Origin: a candidate division KSB1 bacterium
GTDB lineage: Bacteria > Zhuqueibacterota > Zhuqueibacteria > Oleimicrobiales > Geothermoviventaceae
DNA length: 34,681 bases
Direction: 5' to 3'
Assembly: GCA_034506315.1 (NCBI GenBank)
Contig: JAPDPT010000036.1
Location: forward strand, 1-34,681
Shown here: positions 1 to 8,911 of the stretch, piece after piece
How positions within the stretch are numbered: the stretch's first letter is position 1
Layout of the letters: each line of letters begins with the position of its first letter
The notes under the pieces: generated by a model
Seen by the model: only the letters and a program-made list of their open reading frames with translations
What the model was told of the DNA's origin: nothing
Database searches by the model: none
Made by a program: the position numbers and the translations under genes

Positions 1-447
1 GACAGCGGGAGAAACTGCCTCGATCCTCATGGACAGTCGACCCTCCCTATTCGGTTTGCGTCGTTCTCGACATTGAGCAGAGCCGTCTTCTGGTCCACAA
101 AATACCCGCCGCCGGAAACAACTGACCCCGGCCACGCCGCCGGATTCGCAAGGGTCGCCTCGTCTACGCCCGAATTCCATTGGACCGATAGCCCATTCGC
201 CCCAGTGGCTCAAGGTCCTCCCAGTCGATCGGCGGACTGGAACTCCGTGATCCGGAGACTTCGAAGCCCTTGACATCTTGCCGGGAGAATCGTATCTACG
301 GGAGGACTTGCCGCAACGGTGCCGAGGCGTGGGAGCTCCAAACGGCGGGAGCCGGAAACGGCGACCATCTCCCAGCTCGGCTGCATCCATCGTACAACGA
401 TAGGACGGAGCTTTACAAGACCTGCGAGAGAGTCACGAGGTGGGAAG
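1..447. other. Left-edge stretch with no confident gene
   Basis: No frame in this stretch gives a recognisable protein. On the minus strand an ATG at 30 opens a frame running off the left edge (MRIEAVSPAV...), preceded at some distance by AGGGAGGG, so a divergent gene may start here, but ten residues cannot establish it. In another minus-strand frame a short open stretch (about 217 to 28) ends in a stop overlapping that ATG. It reads plausibly as protein but lacks a good start codon and could be a gene remnant. The right half holds a likely promoter and leader for the plus-strand gene that starts at 448. Confidence 0.3.
270..298 (+). promoter_or_regulatory. Possible sigma-70 promoter for the Tat-enzyme cluster
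   Basis: A perfect TTGACA (270-275) is followed after exactly 17 bases by TATCTA (293-298). The -35 is ideal; the -10 matches consensus only in its first three bases. Transcription would start near 305 and leave a leader of about 140 bases before the start codon at 448. It would serve the three Tat-signal enzyme genes, which are closely spaced in the same direction. Confidence 0.4.
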
Positions 448-1827
448 ATGGCAGATAAGAGACTTGTCGGCCGACGGCAGTTCCTGAGGGATTCCATGGG
501 GGCGGGGGTCGCCCTCACCCTTGCTGCGGTTACCCCGGCTGCAGCCTACAGGCGGATTCTGGGGGCCAATGATCGCGTTCGCCTCGGGTTCATCGGCGTG
601 GGCAATCGGGGCAGTCAGCTGCTGGAGGCCTTTCTCCGTTTCCCCGACGCCGAGGTGGTAGCGCTCTGCGACGTCTATCAGCCTTACCTGGAGCGCGACC
701 GTAGCAAGGTCGATGCACGTATCTTGGCCTCCCTCGGCTCCCTCGTCCCCAAGATGGGAGAGAGCCTGCCGGCCAGTGTGAGGAGATACCGTGATTTCCG
801 TCAGCTCCTGGATCAGAAAGACATCGATGCGGTGGTCATCGCAACGCCCGACCACTGGCACGCGGTACAGACCATTTGGGCCTGCGAGGCAGGCAAGGAC
901 GTCTACGTCGAGAAACCCCTGACGCTGACTGTGGTAGAGGGCCGCAGAATGGTCGAGGTGGCCAAGCGCACAGGCAGAGTTGTTCAGGTCGGCCTCCAGA
1001 GGCGTTCCTCGGTGGTTTACCAGGAGGTTGTGGAGATCGTTCGCTCCGGCAAGATCGGCAAGATCAGCGTCGCGCGCGCTTATCGCATCAACAATATGTG
1101 GCCGGCTGGCATCGGGCGTGAAAAGCCTTCCGATCCTCCCGAAGGGATGGATTGGGACCTGTGGCTTGGCCCTCGACCCTATCGGCCGTACCAATACAAC
1201 ATCGCTCCCTACAAGTTCCGCTGGTGGAAAGACTATTCTTCTCAGCTGGCCAACTGGGGTGTCCACTATTGCGATGCCATCCGCTGGATCCTGGGCGAAG
1301 AGGCTCCTCGCGCTGTGGTCGCCGTGGGAGGGAAATTCCTCGTCGACGATGATCGAACCATTCCCGACACCTTGGAAGTAACCTACGAAATGCCTTCGGG
1401 AACCCTCGTCGTCTTCGGCCAATACGAAGCCTGCGGAGGAAGGCCTTTCCCCTTCGGCGAGATTGAGCTTCGGGGAACCCTCGGCACGCTGTACTGCGAT
1501 CAGTCCGGGTACCGGATTGTACCTTCTCCAGACGGCCAGTTCCAGAAGGCCGAGCCGCGGACGGAGCCCGTCGAGAAGGTGGGGATCGAGCAGGACACCA
1601 CGGTGGACCACGTGCGGAACTTTCTGGACTGCGTTAAGTCCAGGGCGACCCCGCGCTGCGATCTGGAGACGGGCCATCGCTCCAATGTCTTCGCGCTCCT
1701 CGGCAACATTTCCCTCGAAGTAGGCCAGCGCATCGAGTGGGACGCCGAGCGCGAGCAGGTCGTACGCCCAAAGAGTGCCAACCGTTTCCTGCATTACCGG
1801 TACCGTTCGCCCTGGAAACTTAGCTGA
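448..1827 (+). CDS. Tat-exported Gfo/Idh/MocA family oxidoreductase
   Basis: A 459-residue NAD(P)-dependent sugar or polyol dehydrogenase of the Gfo/Idh/MocA family, probably exported folded with its cofactor bound, as known for glucose-fructose oxidoreductase. Residues 8-15 (GRRQFLRD) form a twin-arginine motif, followed by a hydrophobic stretch and AAA near residue 32. The Rossmann fingerprint is GVGNRG (50-55). The family catalytic EKP lies at 155-157. A WGVHYCDAIRW segment in the second domain fits the region where this family places its substrate-binding Asp/His. The ATG at 448 was chosen because GAGGTGGGAAG sits just upstream and it places the Tat signal at the N-terminus; the frame stays open upstream to 319 without a signal-like start. 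It heads a cluster of three Tat-signal enzymes. Substrate unknown. Confidence 0.92.
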   Translation: MADKRLVGRRQFLRDSMGAGVALTLAAVTPAAAYRRILGANDRVRLGFIGVGNRGSQLLEAFLRFPDAEVVALCDVYQPYLERDRSKVDARILASLGSLVPKMGESLPASVRRYRDFRQLLDQKDIDAVVIATPDHWHAVQTIWACEAGKDVYVEKPLTLTVVEGRRMVEVAKRTGRVVQVGLQRRSSVVYQEVVEIVRSGKIGKISVARAYRINNMWPAGIGREKPSDPPEGMDWDLWLGPRPYRPYQYNIAPYKFRWWKDYSSQLANWGVHYCDAIRWILGEEAPRAVVAVGGKFLVDDDRTIPDTLEVTYEMPSGTLVVFGQYEACGGRPFPFGEIELRGTLGTLYCDQSGYRIVPSPDGQFQKAEPRTEPVEKVGIEQDTTVDHVRNFLDCVKSRATPRCDLETGHRSNVFALLGNISLEVGQRIEWDAEREQVVRPKSANRFLHYRYRSPWKLS

Positions 1828-1886
1828 TCCCCTTGCGGCCTTGAACCAAGGCGATGGACCTCTTGATCAGCTGGGGAGAGGATCCA

Positions 1887-2858
1887 ATGCACAGGAAAGC
1901 TTGCCAGGATCCGAGCCGAAGGGAGTTTCTTCTTAGGTCGGCGGGCGCGATGGCAGCGGTCTCACTCGCGGGGTGGAGCCGTGCAGCCAGCGCAGAAGAG
2001 CTTTCGAAGCCTCCTGTTTGCATCTTCTCCAAGCACCTCCAATGGCTCGATTATTCGGGGATGGCCGAGACGGCGGCCGAGCTCGGCTTTGATGGCGTAG
2101 ACCTCACCGTGCGGCCAGACGGTCACGTGAAGCCGGAAAGGGTGGAAGAAGATCTCCCGCGCGCCGTGGAAGCGGTGCGCAAAGCGGGCCTCCGGGTGCC
2201 GATGATCGTGACGGCGATCACGGAGCCTGACGACCCGTCGACCCACAGGATCCTGAAAACGGCCAGCCGGCTCGGAATCCCCTACTACCGCCTCGGCTAC
2301 TGGCGCTACCCCAAAGATCGTTCCCCTGCCACGGCCCTGGAGGAACTGCAGGCCAAGGCCCGCGCCCTTGCTCAGCTGAACCAGGAGTACGGGATTGTGG
2401 GTGATTACCAGAACCACACAGGACTCGACCGTGTCGGGGCTGCCGTCTGGGACTTATGGTTCGTCTTCCGGGAGCTCGACCCGCGGTGGATCGGTTGCCA
2501 ATTCGACGTGCGCCACGCTACAGCCGAAGGAGGGTACTCCTGGCCCACCGACTTCCGTCTGATCGCTGAGCGCGTCCACACGATCGTCGTGAAGGACTTT
2601 GTCTGGCAGAAGGAAGGCGATCGCTGGGAAGCCCGCAGCTGCCCCCTCGGTCAGGGGATGGTCGACTTCCCCCTGTTTTTCACCCTGCTCCGGAACGTCG
2701 GCTTTCACGGACCGATCTCTGTCCACTACGAATATTCTCTGGGTGGCGCCGAGCGCGGAGCTCAGCAGCTCAGCGCGCCCAAGCAGGAAGTGCTGTCATC
2801 CATGCGCAACGATCTGATAAGGCTTCGCGAGTGGTTGAGCAAGTACGGCTTCGCCTGA
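1887..2858 (+). CDS. Tat-exported sugar phosphate isomerase/epimerase-like TIM-barrel protein
   Basis: A 323-residue protein of the xylose-isomerase-like (AP_endonuc_2) TIM-barrel family. SRREFLL at residues 10-16 is a strong twin-arginine motif, with probable cleavage after ASA near residue 36. Barrel-strand signatures include DGVDLTVR, GDYQNHTG, QFDVRHA, VKDFVW and HYEY, the last four being typical positions for metal and substrate ligands. The ATG at 1887 is preceded by GGGGAGAGG; an in-frame start at 1854 would add residues ahead of the Tat motif and has no comparable ribosome site. The gene lies 59 bases after the oxidoreductase and 19 before the enolase-type gene, so co-transcription is likely. 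Family members isomerise, epimerise, or eliminate/hydrate sugars and keto-sugars. The exact reaction is not readable from the sequence. Confidence 0.88.
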   Translation: MHRKACQDPSRREFLLRSAGAMAAVSLAGWSRAASAEELSKPPVCIFSKHLQWLDYSGMAETAAELGFDGVDLTVRPDGHVKPERVEEDLPRAVEAVRKAGLRVPMIVTAITEPDDPSTHRILKTASRLGIPYYRLGYWRYPKDRSPATALEELQAKARALAQLNQEYGIVGDYQNHTGLDRVGAAVWDLWFVFRELDPRWIGCQFDVRHATAEGGYSWPTDFRLIAERVHTIVVKDFVWQKEGDRWEARSCPLGQGMVDFPLFFTLLRNVGFHGPISVHYEYSLGGAERGAQQLSAPKQEVLSSMRNDLIRLREWLSKYGFA

Positions 2859-2877
2859 CAATAGCGAAGGGGTAGCC

Positions 2878-4329
2878 ATGGTACACCGGAAACAACTCAG
2901 CAGCCGGAGGGAATTTCTCGCCAAGCTTTCGTGTGCCGCCGTGGCCGTGAGTGCGGGGAATCTATGGCCTGGGACCGCCGCGGCGGAGGCCGCGCGCCAC
3001 CTTCGCGCCAGTCGCAAGACGGGGAGGGATCGAGCCGTGAGCATCGTGGTCGAGCGGGTTAACTCCAACTTTGAACGCGAACCGCTCCTGCGGCCCTTCG
3101 GCTTCAAGGGCGGGTACATGACCGAGATCTGGCAAACGGTCGTCCTGCTCGAGAGCGAGGAAGGAGATCCGGTGATTGGGATCGGGACGCAAAACGTCCT
3201 CTGGTCCGATGCGCGGGTCTTCTCATCCTATTCCGAAGCGGCCGGAAACGCCCTCATGTTCTCGGTCACCGAACGAGCCTTGCAGATGCTTCGAGAAGTG
3301 CGCTTCGCTAGCCCAATTGAGTTGCTCGACGACCTCCTGCCGGAGCTGTACACCTACGCCAGGAACATCACCCGATGCCCGGACCTGCGCACAACTTTCG
3401 TCCTGAACGCGTTGGTCCCGGTGGACAATGCAGCGTGGCTGCTCTACGCCCGGAAACACCGCCTGACCCAGTTCGACGACCTCATTCCGGAGGAGTACCG
3501 TCCCGCCCTGTCGCACAAACACAACCAGGTGGCGTGCATTCCCCTCATCTCTTATTCCGTGCCCGTCGAGGAGATCGTAGAGGCCGTTCGCAATGGCTAC
3601 TTTTTCCTGAAGATCAAGATCGGGCAGCCCGGCAGCCAGGAGGAAATGCTGCAGAAGGACATGGCGCGTATTGAAGCCGTCCATCGGGCAATCGGGGGTT
3701 TCCGCACCGAACACACCGCGAACGGACGCATCCCCTATTACTTCGACGCCAACGGACGCTACCAGCGGAAGGAAACCCTCCTACGCCTGCTCGACTTCAC
3801 GAAGAAGATCGGGGCCTTTGAACAGATCGCCATCGTGGAGGAGCCGTTTCCGGAAGAATATGAGACAGACGTAACCGACATCCCCGTCCGACTTGCCGCG
3901 GACGAGAGCGCCCACACCGATGCCGACGCTCTGAAGCGAATCCAGATGGGGTACCGGGCGATCGCTTTGAAGCCCATCGCCAAGACCCTGAGCATGAGTT
4001 TGCGGATTGCCCGTGTCGCCCACGAGCACAACGTCCCCTGCTTCTGCGCCGACCTCACAGTGAATCCTATCCTCGTGGACTGGAACAAGAATGTGGCCGC
4101 CCGACTGGCGCCGTTCCCAGGCCTGGGGTTGGGCCTTCTGGAAACCAACGGGCACCAGAATTACCGCGATTGGGAAAAGATGCGCCGTTACCACCCCTGC
4201 TCCGAGGCCCCCTGGACGCGAGTCGTCCGAGGTGTGTTCCACCTGGACGAAGATTTCTACCGGCGCAGCGGTTGCATTTTCGAGCCATCGGAGCACTATC
4301 TTCGACTTGTGCAGCCCTCGCATTCGTAA
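2878..4329 (+). CDS. Tat-exported enolase-superfamily (mandelate racemase/muconate lactonizing-like) protein
   Basis: A 483-residue protein with a twin-arginine signal (SRREFLAK, residues 9-16) joined to an enolase-superfamily barrel. Visible active-site candidates are the KxK pair at 245/247 (LKIKIG), metal ligands around D290 (YFDANG), E321/E322 (VEEPF) and D342/E343 (AADES), and a lysine at 365 (ALKPI). KxK plus a later Lys resembles the muconate-lactonizing-enzyme subgroup more than mandelate racemase, which uses a His/Asp dyad. Members abstract a proton alpha to a carboxylate, giving racemisation, elimination or cycloisomerisation. The protein is longer than typical members (about 350-400 residues) because of the signal region and extra N-terminal sequence. 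ATG 2878 follows AAGGGG. It closes the three-gene Tat cluster; substrate unknown. Confidence 0.87.
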   Translation: MVHRKQLSSRREFLAKLSCAAVAVSAGNLWPGTAAAEAARHLRASRKTGRDRAVSIVVERVNSNFEREPLLRPFGFKGGYMTEIWQTVVLLESEEGDPVIGIGTQNVLWSDARVFSSYSEAAGNALMFSVTERALQMLREVRFASPIELLDDLLPELYTYARNITRCPDLRTTFVLNALVPVDNAAWLLYARKHRLTQFDDLIPEEYRPALSHKHNQVACIPLISYSVPVEEIVEAVRNGYFFLKIKIGQPGSQEEMLQKDMARIEAVHRAIGGFRTEHTANGRIPYYFDANGRYQRKETLLRLLDFTKKIGAFEQIAIVEEPFPEEYETDVTDIPVRLAADESAHTDADALKRIQMGYRAIALKPIAKTLSMSLRIARVAHEHNVPCFCADLTVNPILVDWNKNVAARLAPFPGLGLGLLETNGHQNYRDWEKMRRYHPCSEAPWTRVVRGVFHLDEDFYRRSGCIFEPSEHYLRLVQPSHS

Positions 4330-4877
4330 TGGCGGAAGCTTGTCCTGCGGAGGAAGCTCGTTGGGTTTGCCTTAGGACACCTCGCCGCGAGTGACGCAAG
4401 GCGGTTCCTGGACCCTTCCGAGGAGCGGCTTCTTTTCCGCTGTACCCGCCGAACTGTCGGTGCGGCAACGAAACTGGCTCTCCCTTGAGGGAAGCTCCAG
4501 AATCGCGACCTGGAGCGCAGACGATGCCTGTCTCCCACCTGAGTTAACGCGAACGGATCCTGCCCCAGTCCCTCCTATTCGCCTCTAAAGAGCGAGGGAA
4601 CAGAGTCAACGGAAGATCTGGCGAGCCGCCATTTCAATTCGTTGGACGCGCGTCTTTCGGCGGATGCCTTGTCGCGGCGGATGAGCAAACGTTTCAGAGG
4701 AGCTGGGAACATACGCGGCACGGTCGTTGCAAAGACTACTATGCTGGTCTATGTCGCGGACTCAGTCCGCCCATTTCCCGGACAAAGGATGGGCAAAAAG
4801 TGACCACCGGGGGGAGCGAAGGAAAAGCCTTGCACACGAGGAGAGACCAGAGTGCGAGAAAACACAGGAGGTGTAAG
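4330..4877. other. 548-base intergenic region before the large secreted repeat protein
   Basis: No convincing gene is seen on either strand; short open frames here have no ribosome site and no recognisable motifs. A perfect 7-bp inverted repeat (GCTCCAG / CTGGAGC, 4494-4516, 9-base loop) has no T-tract, so it is at best a factor-dependent stop for the upstream cluster. A weak promoter candidate, TTGCAA (4727-4732), 17 bases, TATGTC (4750-4755), lies about 120 bases before the next start codon. Confidence 0.35.
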
Positions 4878-7649
4878 ATGAGGGAAGTAAAGCGGTTGCG
4901 CCGAGCGTTTGTGGCAGCCGCAATCGGCTGCGCCCTGGTTGGGGGCTCCGTGTCGGGAGGCGATCAGGCGCAGGCGGCCCCACTCGCAGGCGGAAAAGTC
5001 CCTGGCCGAATACCCTTCGCGATCCTCTCTACGCTGCACGATTTCTCGCAATCCAGCACCATTTCGAACGTTCGGATCAATGGCCAGAACCCGGCTGTGG
5101 TGGAGCTGGAAGGCAGCCTCACTCTCGAGTTCAACTTTGATGGGGGCGAATCGATTGCGCTGGTCCACATCCTGCTGGACCTGGACAACAGCGGCACCGT
5201 CACCCCGGCCGACGTCGAGATAGGGGAACCAGAGGCCTTCGTAGACAACAGCGACCTGGACGCGGATCCCGCGGTTGGCGCCTTCCGCATTTCCGCGCCT
5301 ACCTTCCAGGTCCTTCCGGTCGTCGCCCAGTACGTCGTGGCTCTCCGCGGCACCTCGGGCTGGGCCATCTGTCCCGTTACCGTTACCGCTCCATCGCCGA
5401 GTTACTCCATCTCCGGAGTGGTGACTTCTCCCCCCAACGTGCCTGGCATTGCCGTCGTGGCGATGTTTTTCACGGGTGGCAGGGAGGAAGGGTTGGTTGT
5501 GGCGACGATCACGGACGCCAATGGCCAATTCTACATTCCCGTGCCCAGCGCGCTGGCCAACGACTCCGCTGTGGTGCTCGCGGCCGATTTCCTCGACGTA
5601 ACAGGCACCTTCATATTCTCCATGCCGGTCCTCGTCCGGGTGGACGGCCACATCACGGGAATTAGCCTGGAGCTCATCCCAGCTGACCGTTGGATCCGGG
5701 CCCACTTAGTCGACGATAGCGGGAATCCCGTGGCCGGAATCCTCCTGGGTCTGGAAACCGATAGCCCCAATATTGGTGCTCGCACCAATGCGGACGGGGT
5801 TGCCATCCTGCGGGCCGTGGGCGTGGACCGAGCCAGGGTTGCCGCCGATCCAGGGATGTTGCTGCCCGAGTTTTCTGCCGGCACTGGAGAGGAGGTCACC
5901 CTTGTGCAAGGGGATACGGTGGATGTCACCGTCCGCATCTACCGGAACGATGCCACAATCCAGGGGATCGTGTACATGGACGGCCGACCTAAGCCGGGGA
6001 TCCGGGTCTACGCGTCGAATGAGGTAGCGTACACCCGCGGGTGGACCGACATTTCCGGCCAATTCTCCTTGGCAGTGTGCTCGCGCGCCGGCACTGGGTC
6101 CTACTGGGTCAACGTGGAGCGGCCAGAGGGCTATATGGTTCAGGGGCCGGGCCAGGCCATACCGGCCGGGACTACCGGAGTCCGTTTCGACCTCGTTCGA
6201 GCGAGCGCAGAAGTCTACGGCTATGTGACCGATGCGAATACAGGGCAGCCCGTAGCCCGGGCGAATGTCTGGGTGAGCAGCCAGACCTTCGGCCAGGGAG
6301 ACGAGACCGACGAGTCCGGCTACTTCAGTATTCCGGTGGTCCCCGGAACCTATGAAATTGGTTGCACTGCCCAAGGCTACCTGCCCTATTTCGGCCACAT
6401 CGAGGTTCCCGGGGGTAGGGTCCGCTACGATATCGCCCTGACCCCCTTCACGCCGGGTGTCATTACGGGGCATGTGTACAGCAACCAGAACGCACCTCTG
6501 GCCGGGATTCACGTTCTTGCCGAGGGGGGCGAACCCTTCTTTAGCCACTACCAGACCGAAACCGGCCCTGACGGTTCCTATCGGCTCGACGGCCTTGCAC
6601 CAGGCAGTTACGTTCTGTGGGCCTACGGGGATCTCTGGTCGCGCCGGTACTACCCTAACGCCTCTGATTATTCCATGGCTGCCAGGGTCTGGGTTGGCTC
6701 GGGTACGACCATCCAGGGCATCGACTTCGTGCTTCCCCCGGGCGGTGCTATCCGCGGCTTCATCCGGGACGCCGCGTCAGGTCTTCCTATTCCTGCGGCC
6801 GACATCTGGGCTACGGACGCTAACGCCAGTTGGAGGACGTACCAAGCCACCAGCCACGCGGACGGTTCCTACACCCTCGGCGGGCTCCCGCCGGGATCGT
6901 ACTACCTCACGGCCGCTGCCTGGAACCTCGGGTACCTGCAGCAGAACTACAACCAGAAATTCCCGTGGGAGTACAGCGATACCCTGAACGTCCGGGAGTC
7001 GCGATATAGGGACGGCGTCGACTTCGCGCTGACCAAGGGGTGTGCTGTACACGGATACGTGTACGACATTGAAAACTTCTACCAGCCCGTCCCGAACGCG
7101 CAGGTGACCATCCAGTCGTCGGACGGTTCCGTGACACGCGTCACCTCCTCGGGGCCCAACGGGGATTACCTCTTCGTGGGGGAGGTTCCTCCGGGAGAGT
7201 ACTATGTCTGGGTATCGGCCGCCGGCTACGCCGAGCAATGGTACCGGGAGAGCCCGAACCGAGCGTCGGCCGTCACGCTGCACCTGGAGAACGGCCAGAT
7301 GTTCGACCACATCGACTTCTTCCTGCGGAAAGGCGCCGCGGTAGGGAAAGCAGATCGTTCCCCGACGCCGACCGATTTCGCTCTCCACTGCGTCTATCCC
7401 AACCCGTTCAATCCGATAGCCTTCGTCCGCTACGAGGTGCCGGTCCGCACCGAGATTACGCTGGAGATCTTAGACGCAGCCGGCCGACACGTGAAACTCC
7501 TCGAGCGCCGCACCGTAACGCCAGGCCGTTACCAGGTCCGGTGGGACGGTACGGACGACCGTGCGGAGCCCGTCTCGTCGGGGCTGTATCTCTTTGTGCT
7601 TAGAGCGGGAGACCGCCGCCTGGTGACCAAGGCGACTCTGTTGCGCTAA
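4878..7649 (+). CDS. Large secreted protein with carboxypeptidase-regulatory-like repeats and a C-terminal PNPF module
   Basis: A 923-residue exported protein. A basic N-terminus and hydrophobic core end at about AQA (residue 33), a Sec signal peptide. A segment near residues 85-130 contains LDLDNSGTVTPAD, resembling a calcium-binding or dockerin-like loop. Then follow about six CarboxypepD_reg-like beta-sandwich repeats, recognisable by recurring G-x-V/I-x-D, 'DG(S/Q)Y' and 'PGSY/PGTY' signatures. The C-terminus (about 835-923) begins YPNPFNP and continues as a FlgD-Ig-like or type-A sorting module ending in GLYLFVLRAG and TKATLLR. Such tails direct surface export (type IX secretion or similar) in FCB bacteria, though no secretion gene is present here. 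AGGAGG immediately before ATG 4878 fixes the start. Probable role: surface or extracellular binding protein. Ligand unknown. Confidence 0.85.
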   Translation: MREVKRLRRAFVAAAIGCALVGGSVSGGDQAQAAPLAGGKVPGRIPFAILSTLHDFSQSSTISNVRINGQNPAVVELEGSLTLEFNFDGGESIALVHILLDLDNSGTVTPADVEIGEPEAFVDNSDLDADPAVGAFRISAPTFQVLPVVAQYVVALRGTSGWAICPVTVTAPSPSYSISGVVTSPPNVPGIAVVAMFFTGGREEGLVVATITDANGQFYIPVPSALANDSAVVLAADFLDVTGTFIFSMPVLVRVDGHITGISLELIPADRWIRAHLVDDSGNPVAGILLGLETDSPNIGARTNADGVAILRAVGVDRARVAADPGMLLPEFSAGTGEEVTLVQGDTVDVTVRIYRNDATIQGIVYMDGRPKPGIRVYASNEVAYTRGWTDISGQFSLAVCSRAGTGSYWVNVERPEGYMVQGPGQAIPAGTTGVRFDLVRASAEVYGYVTDANTGQPVARANVWVSSQTFGQGDETDESGYFSIPVVPGTYEIGCTAQGYLPYFGHIEVPGGRVRYDIALTPFTPGVITGHVYSNQNAPLAGIHVLAEGGEPFFSHYQTETGPDGSYRLDGLAPGSYVLWAYGDLWSRRYYPNASDYSMAARVWVGSGTTIQGIDFVLPPGGAIRGFIRDAASGLPIPAADIWATDANASWRTYQATSHADGSYTLGGLPPGSYYLTAAAWNLGYLQQNYNQKFPWEYSDTLNVRESRYRDGVDFALTKGCAVHGYVYDIENFYQPVPNAQVTIQSSDGSVTRVTSSGPNGDYLFVGEVPPGEYYVWVSAAGYAEQWYRESPNRASAVTLHLENGQMFDHIDFFLRKGAAVGKADRSPTPTDFALHCVYPNPFNPIAFVRYEVPVRTEITLEILDAAGRHVKLLERRTVTPGRYQVRWDGTDDRAEPVSSGLYLFVLRAGDRRLVTKATLLR

Positions 7650-7664
7650 CCCCCTCCTCTCTCG

Positions 7665-7704
7665 GGGCCACGTCTGCTCCCCCGGCAGGCGTGGCCCTTT
7701 TCTC
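7665..7704 (+). terminator. Intrinsic terminator after the repeat-protein gene
   Basis: A 13-pair hairpin (7665-7677 with 7685-7697, one G-T wobble, 7-base loop TCCCCCG) is followed at once by TTTTCTCTCT. It lies 16 bases after the stop codon of the plus-strand gene. The reverse strand has no T-tract, so it acts for plus-strand transcription only. Confidence 0.87.
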
Positions 7705-7798
7705 TCTGCCTCGGATTGCCCGGCGGGTGCTTCTACCCGCCCAGCGAAATCCGACCCTTCAGGCGCAGGCGGGTCGTCGGCTGTCGCTTTCGCAGAAC

Positions 7799-8902
7799 TT
7801 ACTCCATGCCGAGTCGGGCCCGCTCGTCCAGCAGCTCAGAAAGCTTCCGCCGCGAACCAGGGGACCACCCCAGCGACTCGCGCCACACGACCTCGCTCTC
7901 CATGCAGAGATAAATGAAAACGCCGGAGGCGGCTCTCCGAATCCACTCCGCCACGCACCGGAACATGGCGGTGCGCAGCGGACGAGGATAGCGCAGTTTG
8001 CCGTCCAGGCCCCGAACCATCTCCGCCAGGCGCAGGCGTGAAAAGGGATGCCTCTCCCTCAGAATCCGGTCGACGGAAGGCGGGTAGCGCAAAGCTCCAA
8101 GGCTGATCCAGACAATGCTCGAGGGGCGGACATAGGAGAAAAGGGCCTCAACCACCTGCCGGTAGGATTCCGACCAGCCTGCGTGGTGAACCAATGGGTC
8201 GAAGTGGAAACCCAGGCGGAATCCGGCTTCTTCGGCCTTGCGCGCGGCCAGTAACCGCTCCTCTACGGAAGGTGCTCCCTTCTCCTCCGCCCTCGCCACG
8301 GGATCTGCGTTCAGGGACCAGCTGAGGATCACCCTCCCGCGCGGCTCCAGGTCCAGCAAATGGTCCACATCGCTCAACTTCGTCTTGAGCTCGAGGACCG
8401 CGTTTGGGGCTCGGGCGAAGAACCGCACGAGCTCCTGCGAGATCCCCGTTGTCGCGTCGAGGAAGAGGCTGTCCGATAACTCCCCCGTTCCGATGCGGTA
8501 GAATCGCCTCGGGTGACGCTTGAGCTCATTCTCCAGTTGGTCAATGGCACATTCCAGGTTGGCGTAGACCGTGATTGCGGGAGCATTCCAGTAGCCCTGA
8601 AGAGCGCAATAGGTACAGGCCAGGGGGCACCCAACCTGTACGTTCAGGACGTAGTAACCGCAGCAGAGGTAGGTTCTGGTCCCCGGGCATCTCTTCAGGA
8701 ATCTACCCCGGTGCCGAGCAACCGCCAGATCCGCAGGCGGGCTTTCCTCCCAGCGCATCCGGCTCAGCCGGTCCGTCTCCACCACTTCGGCCTGGGGAAA
8801 CGCAGCGAGAATCCTGCGCGCAACGGGCAAATCCCTTGCCTCCGTTTCGACGAGGATGCGTCTGACCTGCCAGCCAGGACCGTACATCTGCGGGTTTCCC
8901 AT
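7799..8902 (-). CDS. Spore photoproduct lyase-like radical SAM protein
   Basis: A 367-residue radical SAM enzyme of the SPL (SplB-like) family. The cluster-binding motif is C92-PLA-C96-TY-C99, followed by ALQGY as in SPL-type proteins; RIGTGELSDS and KTKLSDVDHLL follow the family pattern. True spore photoproduct lyases repair the thymine dimer of spores and use an additional conserved cysteine (Cys141 in Bacillus) as hydrogen donor. The corresponding strand here appears to read RIGTGELSDS without cysteine, so a different substrate is likely. The gene starts 9 bases after a ParB-domain gene and the two should be one transcript. It ends before the plus-strand terminator region. Family assignment is firm; the repair function is doubtful. 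Confidence 0.82.
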   Translation of the reverse strand: MGNPQMYGPGWQVRRILVETEARDLPVARRILAAFPQAEVVETDRLSRMRWEESPPADLAVARHRGRFLKRCPGTRTYLCCGYYVLNVQVGCPLACTYCALQGYWNAPAITVYANLECAIDQLENELKRHPRRFYRIGTGELSDSLFLDATTGISQELVRFFARAPNAVLELKTKLSDVDHLLDLEPRGRVILSWSLNADPVARAEEKGAPSVEERLLAARKAEEAGFRLGFHFDPLVHHAGWSESYRQVVEALFSYVRPSSIVWISLGALRYPPSVDRILRERHPFSRLRLAEMVRGLDGKLRYPRPLRTAMFRCVAEWIRRAASGVFIYLCMESEVVWRESLGWSPGSRRKLSELLDERARLGME

Positions 8903-8911
8903 CTCCTGTAC

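Noticed and set aside
433..1794. A 453-codon open frame on the minus strand
   Set aside because: It lies antisense to the well-recognised Gfo/Idh/MocA gene, has no motifs, and is a by-product of high GC content and codon bias.
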